A stretch of DNA of 64,000 nt from Dendrolimus kikuchii (GCA_019925095.2 CM034403.1:3229690-3293689), one strand, 5' to 3'; shown: positions 35,006 through 47,289, counted from the first letter of the stretch. Notes: generated by a model not told the origin, from the sequence alone. Translations and numbers: made by a program.

Positions 35006-35704
35006 ATATTATAATTATGTCGATTTAAAAATTGGGTAATAGTTTTAAGAATAAATATAGACATTTAAAACTATCTCAAACCAAACCTTCCTTTCGTTGC
35101 AGAAATCTAAAGAGCCCCTAAAGTGTGTAGTACATACCTGCTGTAATAGCACGTTACAAGTTAATAAAGAAGAAACTTAAACTTAACTAATATTAATATT
35201 GGGTTTGTATAAATAAAAAGAAAAATACACATTTGGAAAACGATGAAATAAGGAAGACAGTTTGTCACAGGCAGGCTATTGTTTCATATAAGCCAAAAAG
35301 ATATTTAATTGAGCTGAATTAGATGGTTACATGGATCTGGGTTTCGCCTGATATCTTATAATTTACTTACTGGTTTAAATGTTTAAAAATATGATATTAG
35401 CTATATAAGTGTCTAAAGTCCTTACAAAGCCATGTTAACAGAGTAACTGTTTTACTAACTTGTGAAATAACTATTTTACAACTTTTAATATTGCTTTTAT
35501 ATTAATTAATAAGTTATATGAGGCAATGAATGCAAATATAAATATGTAGTTTTATTTCATACAGGAATAATAATGGATTCCTAGGCAATTTTATAAAAAA
35601 GTGTACTTATAATATTTAGTATTTTCTTAAATTTTCGCGATTAGTATACATAATTGAAACTACGTATAAACGGTTTTATGCGCGGCTTTGTTTCTCGCGA
35701 TCAC
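35006..35704. other. Unassigned stretch
   Basis: AT-rich, with no gene recognised. Confidence 0.45.
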
Positions 35705-35740
35705 GGCTACTGAAAAGTGGCCGAAACGTCGGAATGAAAA
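35705..35740 (+). ncRNA. Hammerhead-like relic of a Penelope-type element
   Basis: 'ctactgaaaagtggccgaaa' followed by 'cgtcgg' resembles the CTGAnGA, short stem, CGAAAC-GTC core described for hammerhead ribozymes of Penelope-like elements. The G of the CTGAnGA core is A here, which should inactivate cleavage. No Penelope RT is visible near it. Confidence 0.35.
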
Positions 35741-35891
35741 TCAAATAAAATGCCGCCCGTCTAATATTTGTAAAAATTGAACAAAATCTATTGATTGTTT
35801 TAAGAAAAAGTTATGTTTGTGGAAAATATCAACTTTTTTAAACAACGTTTCTTTTGTAATGCTACCAGAAATCCGTTGCTTGGAGTCATAG

Positions 35892-36244
35892 ACTAAGGCC
35901 ATGTCCCCATTAGACGAACAGTGAGCGTCTGACTCGACTGACTGAGTTAGCAGTGAACTGCAACGTATTAGCCTCTTACGCTTTAGCTTTAGCTTGCGAA
36001 CTCTTGAGAGGGAAAGTAAACGGTCAGTTATATTAGTGTAAGCGTTCCGGCATAGTGAGCGAACTGCGCCGCCGACCGCACTCATAGTTCGCTGCTAATC
36101 GGCCGCTTATTGAATGAGTGGCACGCAAAACGCTGTAAACTGCATACATTACGCGCTGTATACTCCGTTTAAAAATTGTAGGGAGGCAAACTGGAAACCA
36201 ATAGTTAACCGCTCACTGTTCATCCAATGAGGACACGACCTTCC
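35892..36244. mobile_element. MITE with ~34-bp inverted ends
   Basis: 'aaggccatgtccccattaga' plus 'cgaacagtgagcg' at 35894-35928 recurs in reverse complement at 36209-36242 ('cgctcactgttcatccaatg' plus 'aggacacgacctt') with a few mismatches. A 114-codon minus-strand frame crosses it but shows no known motif. Superfamily and duplication unresolved. Confidence 0.65.
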
Positions 36245-36699
36245 AATTACGTTAAGACTCAGTTTGACAACTAAAATTAAAAATAACCTTAGTATGACAT
36301 TCGAATAACATAAAAATTTGAAGCTAAGAAAAATGTAGATAAACCACACTCCCACAAAACAATTTGAAATAATATTGATTTCTTACAAATCATTTGGCAA
36401 CAGTCTCTGTTCATTTGACATTATTCTTTCATCAAAAAGGCACTAAACATAACATTTTTTTATGACGAACCGGGGACGTCTTGGGGAAAGAAAACGAATG
36501 AAGCAAAAACGGGGTCAGATAACACTACGCATAATTTCTGCTAACCCACCCTCCTCATTTTTATGTATTTGTATTGCTTTATTAAAAAGCTAAATGTAAA
36601 AAAATATTTTTTTTCTATTTCTTACATAGCACATTTTACTCTGTGATACCTATGTAAAATAAATAAAAACAAATATGGCTATTTTATGCATAAATTCTT
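36245..36699. other. Unassigned stretch
   Basis: No gene recognised. Confidence 0.45.
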
Positions 36700-37172
36700 T
36701 ATGCCGTGTCTGTACTTTGAAGCTATGTAGAAAAAAACAACTGGAGTAGGCTATATAAGCGATGGAGAACACGATGCATTTTTTAGATTTCTTCTCTGTT
36801 TATTCGGGATTCACGTAAAAACTACTGGCCCGATTTCGATGGGGTTTTCGCAGATCAACAGCAAATTCTTAGAATTGAAATCTGCGTAATCTTTTATGCA
36901 GGTCATCATGCGGGAATTTTTCTGAGAATTAATTAAAATGGCCAGATTGAAAAAGAATTCTAATTGAAATATGATTTTTTCACTGGTCGATAGGAAATTT
37001 TATGTAATAAAATGTATGATATTTTTAGTTAGTTTGTAGTTGGTCGGTTGTATCAAAATTAGTTTCTTCTGACACAGTTTTCAATAAAACGATTGCTTAC
37101 ATTGTGTCCCGGGTATCCCGCGGGAATTTCAAGTCAAGCGTGGACGAACTTGCGGACATATCCTAGTAGTGT
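36700..37172 (-). mobile_element. Family F non-autonomous element
   Basis: Reverse complement of 25838-26385 over most of its length, from 'gtgtctgtactttgaagc' to 'acttgcggacatatcctag'. Confidence 0.65.
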
Positions 37173-37334
37173 AATAAATTTGTAAAGGAGTCGATAGTGT
37201 GTAATGAATTTAAAAAAGAGAAAAAGGTAGGGATGCCAATTCCGACCAGATTCAGAGATTTAGAATTTTTGTCTGTCTGTTTGTCAGAGGCATCACTTGA
37301 AAACTACTGAATGGATTGAAATAAAATTTGATAC

Positions 37335-37795
37335 TGTTACAACTCAGGTCCCGACAAAAACAAAATCAACCTGCATATCTGAAACAAAACACATTTATTA
37401 CCCGTCGGCATTTGAACTAATAGCAATGAAATTCTTTTATGATCAACTTCTCTTGTTTACTTATTGGCATACGCCCTATTGTTGTATTGCAATCATTAGC
37501 CAGGTGTTACGGATTTCAAAGTAGACGCTGATTCTAGGAAATTCGGTCACGTTGCCGGGCGGACATATTGCATTTGTGCATAATAAAACAATGACCTGAA
37601 AACCACGAGCGAAGCGAGACGTGTGTACTACAATCGGGAATCTAATAAGTAACGGACTGCGCGTTTTATTGAATTACGACCTTCTGCATTACGTTTGGAC
37701 TTGTTGTTTTCCTGTGTTATACGTGTTTGTATAGTTCTAATAAACTCTATAATAAGTCTAACGGCATTTTAATTCGAGTCTTGCGACTCGTAACA
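37335..37795 (+). mobile_element. Solo LTR, RTAY family, copy f
   Basis: TGTTACAACTCAGG to GCGACTCGTAACA, 461 bp, flanked by ATAC at 37331-37334 and 37796-37799. It split a single copy of the 120-bp-array unit. Confidence 0.88.
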
Positions 37796-37966
37796 ATACG
37801 AGCCTAGCTTACGTCCCGGGTCAATACTTGGATACTGTTTATCTCGATAAATGACATCGTTTCCATGCGATAGACGAATATAGCTAAAATGCGCTGCGGT
37901 CGAGTTTTTTTGGTGCCGCTGCGCCGTTTTAATTCACTTACTTACGTCATGGCAACGCAAACGAAG

Positions 37967-38619
37967 ATCCGTGCAAGAACGGAGAAAACGTACAATTTCT
38001 TGTGGCCGAGCGACCTGTCGTAAGAGGCGACAAAAACACTCCACAGGCAGGTGGTAGGGTATTTTCCCGCCTTGATGGCTACCACTCTTGGTCTAGAGCA
38101 GTGGTCGGCAAAGTGCGGCTCCAGAGCCGCATGTGGCTCTTTGGCTCCTTAAGTGCGGCTCTGGCACAAATATCTATAAATAAATCTTATTGATGAGAAC
38201 TTGGAATCATGACTAAAATTAAAAACAACAACATACAAACCTGACTTTCAAACTTTCCAAGGAGATGAAAGCATTGTTCGCATTAATAAATATTTATTAA
38301 GTATGAAATTTAGTTTTATTTAGTGTAATACAAGTTTATTAAACAAATGATTTGGCTCCCAATTTTTTTTTAAATTATCATAATGTTCATATTTGGCTCT
38401 TTGGCTAATAAGTTTGCCGACACCTGGTCTAGGGTATGCCGCCATAACAATGTTGAGTTGTGTTCCGGCATTAGTGGCCCGGTTCCAGTTTCCATTTAGA
38501 AAGCGACAGCACAATAGTAGCACCTTTGGTGTTATAAATGTCCATAGTCGATGGTAACCGCTTTCCATCAGGTGGGCCGTCTGCCTGTCTGCTGAACTCT
38601 TGCAATAAAATAAATAAAT
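37967..38619 (+). mobile_element. SINE-like retroposon (family A) carrying a hAT-like MITE
   Basis: The 5' part 37967-38098 and 3' part from 38427 join cleanly on the family consensus. The MITE at 38099-38426 interrupts it. The SINE tail is 'gcaataaaataaataaata'. Confidence 0.85.
38099..38426. mobile_element. hAT-like MITE, 328 bp
   Basis: Starts CAGTGGTCGGCAAAG and ends in its imperfect inverse (TTTGCCGACACCTG). Eight bases are duplicated: GTCTAGAG at 38091-38098, GTCTAGGG at 38427-38434. An 8-bp duplication and CAGnGG-type ends are hAT hallmarks. Inside, 'gtggctctttggctcc' and 'tttggctctttggcta' echo each other near the ends. No transposase. Confidence 0.88.
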
Positions 38620-40878
38620 ATGTGCTTTGGATGTATCTAGGATTTAATGCTAGAATCTTCAGTATTAATAAGAAAATATTGATCAACTATTATCAAAACT
38701 TCTTAAAAAGGAACAAAGCGATCAATAAATATTAACGCCTTATTTATAATAGTCATACGAGGTGTAAGTAGGTAGGTACAGGCTCATTCCAATAAAAACT
38801 ATTTTTTTAAATCATGCCTTCATATATGCCAACATGAATAAAACTTTTTTAAACTCTTTTATAACGAACGAATACTTCGTATAGCACCTATTATTAATAA
38901 AGGGATTAATGCAATTAATTTATTAACAAATAGGTGTCATATCGTAAAAAATAATTACTTATTTCAATGTGAAGCATGATATCTTTTTTTGGACATCTTT
39001 GTATCTATAAAGAAATAATTGCAATGCTGAAATACTGTTAATTGAGCGATCATCGATTTATTATAAAGTTATCCACAAAAAAGCATTCATCAAATCGTGC
39101 CATGTGGTCATTCCCGGTAGAAATAGAAAAAATTATAGAAACTCATTTGCTGCTATCTTCACTCTCGTCTTATCTTCTATCTTAGTTACGCATATGGAAA
39201 AATCATTCAAATACTATATGTCATTTCACTCGCACAAAAGTCGCGTTACCGCGTCAGTTCGCGAGGCACCGTCGTAGAGGGTGGTGTATGTCGTTTATTT
39301 AAGAATCGTGAGGCAAGTTTCGTAAAGAATATATAATTAAAAATACTTCCAACTCATTTTCTGGTGGAAAAACTTTAGTGTTTACGTAATAACAAATTTA
39401 CTTTAGTGTTGTGTGTTGTTTAAGAAAGATTTTCTTGTGAGTTTTATACATTTGTAGTGCTTTTTGGAATGTTGCAAAACTCAGGTAGTTCTGCGTTGTG
39501 TAGTGTGAAGCGAGCGGATTTTTTCTAAAAGGTAGGTTATCAGTATTATAAGTATGAATGTTAGTAGTTTTGCGATATATGTTAGACTAGTATTATCGTT
39601 ATCTACTTATCATAAATTTTCAAAAGATTACGTCTGCACGTAATTTATTTGCACAATTGCACATTGTATCCGCGTTTACAGTGTTGTATAATCGGCTTAT
39701 TATATTTCAGTAGTATATTTCACTCTTTTTGTTTCCAGTTGCTTTGTTGGCTTAAATAGTATAATAAGTACAATAAAGCAACTGCTATATTGTCTATGAA
39801 TTAGGGAGACAAAGACATTGTATATTTCCATTAAAAGCTAGACAAATGACGCTTGCGTTCTAGGTAATGACAATACTGATACTAAATACTCTTAATTCCA
39901 GTATTATTCAGATTAAAGTACCTATGTGAACTTTTTTTTTTGCGAAATTTACCTATCAGAAATCTAACCCGGGACGTCTGTCTAGCTTAGTGTATATAGC
40001 GAACCCTTCGCGCGCGTGTATTCAACACCGCCACCATGCCGCCGCTGCACCGCGCCGCGCGCCGCCATACAGGATAGATAAGGCACCACCACTTTGCTAA
40101 CGCACTTTCGCCTTTTTATGAAATGGAATTGAAAAGAACCTAATTAATTAGACTTTAACATTAATGAGCACTAAGTTTATAATAAGGTGTTAATTGAAAA
40201 AAATAATTTTAGAGTTTCTATTAACATCTAGAACGGACTAGTGGGTTGAACTGTCAGTACACTTGACTTGACATTGCAGTATTACGAATTAAGTTTTTTC
40301 TGAGCAATTGTCATATTTTAGTAATCTTCCATACTATGGGGTGTTTTCATGCAAGTTTGTGTCAGGTTAGAGATGATTATAAAAGATAAATGATTTTTAT
40401 TTTTTATTGGAATTTTCTAGTCATTATCGCGACGTTAGGTGCTTTTTACTCTAGCTTTTGATTTAAATATTTTTTATTGTTGGTAACCCTACGTCAAGTT
40501 ATCGTGAATGGGGTAAAGCCGTTAACTGTATGGAGCTTATGTCAAGTAACCTGTCGAGCCATTACTGCCGATTTATTCTAAGCGACATTTAATTTTGTAA
40601 TTAAATATATATAGGTATATATTTTTGCAAATGGTTTTTTAAACCATTATTTTGATTTAGGACTTCAATTTTAGTTAGATTAAACCATACTGAATCAAAA
40701 ATTGAATATTGTGAAACAAAATAATCCAATAAAAAAGTATTTAAGTACATGAGACGCTGTAGTAAGGCAAAAGACCCTCCTGCTAGTGTTAAAATCGATT
40801 GCGATGTTTATAGCCTTAAATCCATAGGTAAGTTTTTACTATACTTAAAAAAAGAAACAAATGAACCAAGTCTGTAGG
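38620..40878. other. Low-repeat stretch
   Basis: Contains the putative exon at 39254-39531 and a CpG-rich island at 40000-40075 ('cgcgcgcgtg', 'caccatgccgccgctgcacc'). A diverged inverse of the island lies at 49125-49170, so it may be repeat-derived. The 13-codon frame at its ATG is not taken as a gene. Confidence 0.4.
39254..39531 (+). promoter_or_regulatory. Speculative promoter and non-coding first exon
   Basis: TCAGT at 39254 (an arthropod initiator form) lies in a locally CpG-rich segment. AAAAG followed by GTAGGT at 39532 would be a good splice donor. No ORF and no downstream coding exon is visible, so this is only a candidate. Confidence 0.15.
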
Positions 40879-42054
40879 TACAGTCAGCGTCTTATAGAAA
40901 GAAGCAGCCAAGATGATCAAATAGATAAGAACATCGAAAGTGATCATTAGTATCGGTACAACCACATTCAAGTCGCCAAAACAAAGAGACACACTAGAAA
41001 AATGAACTCTATTCTAAATGTGATTAGTGTCAAATCGAGATGATTTCATACTAAATCAAAATTCCAATAGTATTATTACTGTTATAAAAATCTTTTTCAT
41101 TTTTATAACGTAACTAGTATTGGCCTTCGACTTCATTTTCATTACTTAGATAGCAAAGATTAAAGTTATTTTATCAATATGTAAAATTGAATAAATATTT
41201 AATATGACAATACATGAATCCTGGATATATTCATAAACTCCCGATATTTGTAATTTACTAAAGACTTATTCAACTACAGATGTTTCTTCACTAAGGATTT
41301 CTAATAATTACAGACAGTGTCTTGTGATTTGCGAACATTGCGTCAAAGTTGATCTAGTGGTTTGGAAGTGGAAGGAAATCCCGGGAAATCTCAAGAGTCC
41401 CAATATGGTCATGTATAAAAATGTCATAAAGTATTAAACTATGCTGTAATAAGAGTAACACGAATAGTTTTCATGCTATATCTAGGCGCATTATTCCCAA
41501 GAAAATTTTGGAACTTTCCGTCACTAAAGTATAGGAGTAAAAACATGAAAAAGTGAATCCGGTTTCCTGAAAAATTACACTAGAATTCCCATGATATTAG
41601 CTTTTTCAGCATTTAAGTAAAAAATGTCTGTATAATAGTGAAAACCTCATAGAAATTAACATATTTATGAAAAAAAAAAACATTAATTGTTTCAATTTTC
41701 CATCAATCAAACAATTGGATCCCAATTGGTTTTTTTAATAGCTTCAATGTACAGACAAAGCTATTTTACAATATTAACTTAATTTTAACATTTCATTTGA
41801 CATAATACACTATGTATATGTGAGTATATTTTCTATGTTATGTGAGTTTGTTGAAATATCTACTAAAGAGTTTCAATACATAAGAAATTTAGAATTCGAG
41901 ATAAACCTTTTTTTATCAGCAATGAATAATTGATGTTTCTTGGATACTATTTTAATGTCTAATACGTATATGAATTCTCATGATCTATACTGAGATCATA
42001 CTATACATATATATAATATACCCCAGTCATTGAAAAAAGCTTAATCTAACGTTC

Positions 42055-42875
42055 TGGTGAAATCGTATCGGAATCAGCCAATTTTTATGCAGTATAACGA
42101 CTTTAAACCACTCCAAGGAAGTTTTCGCGGGGTTCCCGGAATATAAACTAACAAAGCATTCGGAAAAGAACGTAAACCATCGTTTTAGTATCAATTGAAT
42201 CTGAATCAACTAATTGTTATGCAAATAAATAATTTATACTTTTTCTATTTTTACTTATTTGAAAAAGAAAGTGCATTGTGTTTTAGTATAAGCTAATTTA
42301 TATGCATACTAACCACTAGAAACCACCCTCGGGAAAATTTCCGTGAGATGCCCAGGACACAAAGTATTGCTGTATTTAAAAAATAATGTATCGTGTCTAA
42401 AATCGTGTAAGAATAAATAAACTAATTTGTAAGCGTCCTAACAACTTTAACCAGCTCCTGAGAAAATTCGCGGGATCCCCAGGATAAAAAGTATCACAGA
42501 TTTAATTTCAGAAAATTTGCTATCAATGAGTAAAAACATCGCATCGAAATAAGAAAGCTTTTTTTTATTCTGGCCTCTTTAAACCGTTCCCGGAAAATTT
42601 CCCGTGCGATTCCGGAATAAAAGGTAGCGCAGAATTTAAGTGTGAGAATTTGCTCACGATCAGCGAAAATCGAATCGCAATCGGCCTAGTAGTTTTTACG
42701 TAAATCCCGAACAAACAGAAAAACCGACTAACAGACAAGAAATCTAAAAAAAATCATCGTGTCTCCATCGTTTATATAGTCTATTCCAATTGTGTTTTTT
42801 TTTAATAACTTCAATGTAGAGAGACGACATATTTAGCATATTATAATATTATAGACTATCGTCTGCCCGCGAAAC
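42055..42875 (+). mobile_element. Family F element, long form
   Basis: Several degenerate segments start with 'gggaaaatttccgtgag'-like motifs (about 42115, 42335, 42460, 42590), then the family end 'tttatatagtctattcca' and 'taacttcaatgtagag'. It sits inside 40881-43996. Confidence 0.55.
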
Positions 42876-43315
42876 TTCCTTCGCGTTTCCATGATGATGA
42901 TACATTTGATAGTCAAGTATGTTTGAACAGTTCTTTATGGTGGTTAAAGAAGCGTTCAAACTTACTCTAACTCTCTATGAATAAGACAGTTAGTATTTAG
43001 TAAAAACGAAAACTTAAAGCTGAAAAGCAGTGTCATCAAGTATTAAAGAATGTAAACAAAAGTATGAAAAACCTGATTTAATTAAGAGAACTGAAATATC
43101 TGGTTAGAAACAGGAACTTGAGACTATTTATAAAATTTGTAGGTTAATAATATATCTTTAGTTAGCTGGGCTCGGCTAATATCTCTGTTCCATCTGAAAT
43201 AATATTATAGTTAGGTACTGTGGCCAAATGCAACTTAGTTATAAAGTTAAAATGAACGCCGTTATTAATTGGCTATATTAGAGTATATATGTCATGGTTA
43301 AATTGTACAGACCGT

Positions 43316-43413
43316 TAGATTATAATCTATCTCGAGAGCTATTGAAATATTGTGAACCGGAACAAACTGCTTACAATTTAACGCATTATTTCCCGATAGA
43401 TTATAATCTATCG
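43316..43413. repeat. Pair of palindromes
   Basis: TAGATTATAATCTA at 43316-43329 and the perfect 20-base palindrome CGATAGATTATAATCTATCG at 43394-43413 share the same core, 78 bases apart. Confidence 0.85.
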
Positions 43414-43998
43414 ACGTGAAATCGTTCTGTGTCCATAGAGTTAGTAATAAAACATAGGTGGGTCAGTCAAAAATACTAAAGATTCGATCTCTGCCCTTAT
43501 GGGTTAGAAGTTTTAACAATGTTTGTAAGTAGTCAATAAGTGATACTTCCAATCCCAGTGTTTACCCTCGATTAAACGTAATAAATATTATTATGCACAT
43601 ATCATCCTCTTCGTCAATCACACTGCTGTGATCAGGAGTTTTTTTTAAGTTTCAAACGTCTTCAGAATTGATTTCATTAATTTCACATTAGGAAAGAAAG
43701 GTGCTTTTCATTCAATGCAAATTTAGCAATAAGTAATTCAATTTGAAATACATAATTCGAAATACAATTTTGGTTTAGTATGAAATCATCTCGATTTGAC
43801 ACTAATCACATTTAGAATAGAGTTCATTTTTCTAGTGTGTCTCTTTGTTTTGGCGACTTGAATGTACTCATGTATTTGGTCAAGACGGGTGATTCGATCT
43901 ATTAGACGACAATGGTTGTACCGATACTAATGATCACTTTCGATGTTCTTATCTATTTGATCATCTTGGCTGCTTCTTTCTATAAGACGCTGACTGTA

Positions 43999-45120
43999 CA
44001 TACGTGGTTGATTACAGCATTACACAATAATCATTCAGGCAATCCTTTTTCAAGGTTCTACGTTTTGTCGAAGCATAATTCTATAAACATTTGTTTAAAT
44101 AAGTGCTGTTGAATGTTTTAAAGTAATAAGTTTTTATTGTTATATGGCCGTATTTGTTGTTTTGTGGAGGTTCTAGACACCTGCGGGTCGACAGTGGATA
44201 AATGAAAATCCAGAACATATGGATAGTTGATATTTTAATCCCACAGGGAGAACGTCACAAAAGAACACATTAAAATACAATAATGGTATTGATGATTTAC
44301 AGTGGTTTTGCCGGGAAGGAAGTGATTTATATCTATCAGTCATAATAAGACAGATTTTTTTTTGGGATTTTATGGCTTGGCAGCTAGGCCTTTAAGCCAG
44401 ATCTTAGATTCAATGTAGTTTCTTCATTTTCTTAAGCCTATGTGTAGCACAAATGAACTGTAGGTTATCAGCTAGTGCCATTCAACGGAGTTCTTATGAC
44501 AACTTAAAAGGCCACATTTGACTTTACATTTCTCACAAAACACATAATTACTACTCAAAAAACTATCAATATTCTACAACTATTGTTCATTTTAAAGTAA
44601 TTTTACACATTTTTAGAACATAACATCTCCTTTCAGGTCCCGCCAAAAACTCCTATGACAGAATCGTTTTTTCTTTTTGGTTAGTGACGTGACGCTCAAC
44701 TAGTGCTGTGCACATAGTGCCGCCACATTTTTTTTTTAGAATAAGAACGAAAATAATGTTTATTTAGAGTTATTTAAAATGTAAATTACACATAAGCAGT
44801 TTAACAAAAGCCAAAGTTTAACTAACTCTAAACAGGCCGTAATTCAGCCAATGCTGGTTGATAACAACCAACGCTGGTCTTCCGTTAGTGCCAGGCAGTA
44901 ACGTCACCTTCACAGAAGAAAAAATAACTAATGAACATTTAATTTTGTTTATAATTAGAACAACATCAAACAAAGAATAGACAAAAGATATATATTTTGA
45001 ACAATTTAGTATAAGTACATAATATGTTATGAAACGATTATTGAAATGCAAAAATATTCATTTTGAATAATAATAATAGGTACGTCACGTACACAAAGAA
45101 ATGAAATTAAATAGAACTAT
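43999..45120. other. Unassigned stretch
   Basis: No gene recognised. Confidence 0.45.
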
Positions 45121-45127
45121 AACTTCT

Positions 45128-45325
45128 TTTTTATTGCAGGAGTTCAGCAGACAGGCAGTCGGCCCACTTGATGGAAAGCGGTTACCATCGCCTATGGATA
45201 TTTGCAACCCCAAATGCGCTGCTGCTCTCTGAAGAGAGACTAGAACCTGGTCGCTAATGCCGGAACACAACTCAAGGTTGTTATAGCGACATGCTTTAGA
45301 CCAGGGGTGGTAGCCATCCAGTCGG
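45128..45325 (-). mobile_element. SINE-like retroposon (family A), 5'-truncated
   Basis: Minus strand, from 'ttttttattgcaggagttc' to 'gtagccatccagtcgg', where it meets AT-rich repeat DNA. Confidence 0.8.
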
Positions 45326-45337
45326 CTATAAAAAGCT

Positions 45338-45338
<1 letters not shown>

Positions 45339-45403
<65 letters not shown>
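45339..45403. repeat. (TA)n microsatellite
   Basis: About 60 bases of TA alternation next to the truncated SINE. Confidence 0.95.
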
Positions 45404-45404
<1 letters not shown>

Positions 45405-45542
45405 AAACTATAAAAAGACTCAACCAGGCTTACTAAAAGGCGCATGTAACAAGTGCGAGATCTGCTTGCTGCCTTTGGTATTCGTGCAGGAACGCTTTCA
45501 GATCGATTTTAAAAATATAATTACCACATTACCAATATTAAC

Positions 45543-45706
45543 AACGTGATGCAACCTGCACATCGAGATAACCGATGTGTCAAACCTGCCAAGCCGCCTT
45601 GGACAAGCGTGGCGAGGTATAATGTCCGTTACCCTATAATGGGAGGCCCGAGCCCAGCAGTGGGACATTTATGAGCTGTTATTATTTATTATTATAGATA
45701 CAAAGT
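45543..45706 (+). mobile_element. SINE family B, head missing
   Basis: Starts at 'cgtgatgcaacctgcacatc' and runs through 'cccagcagtgggacatttatg' to a (TTA)n tail. Lacks A and B boxes. Confidence 0.8.
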
Positions 45707-45732
45707 CTTTCAATCGTATACATTGAGTATTT

Positions 45733-45975
45733 AGGGTCCGCACCACGAAAGAAGTCCCACGGGAAATAAAGGAACTAAAAGTGGCAGCTCCGCTATTTGC
45801 TAGGGTTTTGTTCGTAGCCAGGAAATAAACTTATAGCATTAATTATGGAGTATTATGTATTTTATATTCAGTAATTACCTACAGCGATTTATGAATTAGC
45901 AAATAATTACTCTGATTAGATTAAGTACAGCGATTGCCGCGCTGCGTCTGTGGGACTTCCTTTCTGGCGCGGACT
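45733..45975. mobile_element. MITE with ~31-bp inverted ends
   Basis: 'tagggtccgcaccacgaaag' plus 'aagtcccacgg' at the left faces 'ctgtgggacttcctttctgg' plus 'cgcggactcta' at the right, inverted with a few mismatches. 243 bp, no ORF, duplication unclear. Confidence 0.7.
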
Positions 45976-46229
45976 CTATTTTGAATGTTGTCAGTACTGC
46001 CAATGTTGACAAAGTGAGCATGAGTGTGTCGGACTACGCACATAGAAGGGTTGCGTAGAATGTATGAACTTCCATTATTTTTATTATTTAGTAAAGAATA
46101 CTTAAAAAAAGCTCAATCATAATTAATCCAGATCTCAAAAACTAAAGCATTTTTTTAAGTTAATGTTTTTTCCAGATTTTTCCGTTTTATAATTATTTCA
46201 AAGATTTAGAGAGAAATAAGCTTTTTTAA

Positions 46230-46545
46230 AAAGGTTTTTGTATTCAAACTTTTGAAATCCTGGGTATCATGTAGCAGCAGGGTGCTAGCCAAGACAAGTA
46301 AAACGAGCCCGAACACGACGGGTCTAACTTGTTTAGTACAGGAGTTCATATGGCCACCTTCCCACTCCATCATCAGATCAGCTCCATGGTACCATATTAT
46401 TGCATTGTCACGCGATATACATATTCGTACAAAATTTCAACTCAATCGGAAACCGGGAAGTTGGTCAAATTTAATTTGCAAAATTCCACCCGAACTTAAA
46501 TACATACATACATAAATACATTCATACATACATACATACATAGGT
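46230..46545 (+). mobile_element. Non-LTR 3' end with (TACA)n tail
   Basis: 'caactcaatcggaaaccggg' and 'aagttggtcaaatttaattt' before a TACATACA run resemble a common lepidopteran LINE/SINE tail. An 87-codon frame at 46252 is not convincing. Confidence 0.5.
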
Positions 46546-47289
46546 ACATCCATTGCAAGTTAAATAAAAGCTTGTAAAAACACTATTTTCATGAAGCAAA
46601 TTTATCGCCACTCGCATTACCTACAATCAATATATTTATGCAAGTCATTAAGCCACAGATTAAATATATTTCTATAGATTACTAAACGCTTACAAAACAG
46701 AAAATAAATGACATTTAACTTTTTGTTTAATCAAAATATTAACGCTTAGTGGGTAAATTCAATAGGCAACCTTGGTGGTTTTTACTGGATAACGCAATGT
46801 TTAAAGCTAATCGTTTTACTGTTTAAAAGAAAAAAAAACACATTCTTTATGGTATAAAAAACTAAACGACTTGTCTCGTGACCGATTTCTTTTTCAAATA
46901 TGGACTCGCACGATTTATTTATCTAGCCAGTTTCGTAGTTTTCGACTGAATTACGAAAATCAATTAACAATTAAGATTTAATTTTTTACATTTTTATCAT
47001 TTGAAAATACACTAAATTAATACATTCTACGCAATTTTGTCAAATCTTTTACTGTGCAGGCTGTTGTAGTAAGGTTGTGGAATGCATTAACAATCAGCAT
47101 CAGAAGTCACTTACATCTTTTAATAAACTCATCTAAACTAGTAAACAGTAATTTATGTATGTGTATGTAACTCTATGTACATATATTTGTATATAAATAT
47201 GTATATGTATATTTATTTACTATTAATATATGTATATATGACTGTATATATTTTAAACTATGCGCACTGAATACCGACCCATTTTACAA
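46546..47289. other. Unassigned stretch
   Basis: AT-rich, with TATATG runs near 47160-47260. Confidence 0.45.

Larger units (their letters stand above)
40881..43996. mobile_element. 3.1-kb element with ~190-230-bp inverted ends and TA flanks
   Basis: Ends read CAGTCAGCGTCTTATAG inward from both sides, each next to TA (40879-40880 and 43997-43998), as in Tc1/mariner elements. The left arm 40881-41063 and right arm 43766-43996 match closely, but the right arm has about 48 extra bases ('tcatgtatttggtcaagacg' region). The interior contains no transposase-like frame and includes a family F copy. It is either a non-autonomous element or two opposed MITEs. Confidence 0.7.

Noticed and set aside
35741..36085. 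114-codon minus-strand frame as a host gene
   Set aside because: Lies mostly within a MITE, with no recognisable domain.
40033..40074. ATG in a good start context with a 13-codon frame
   Set aside because: Too short, GC-biased, and a diverged inverse of the segment exists near 49.1 kb, so it is probably repeat-derived.
43912..44112. 66-codon hydrophobic frame
   Set aside because: Starts inside the right inverted arm of the 3.1-kb element and matches nothing known.
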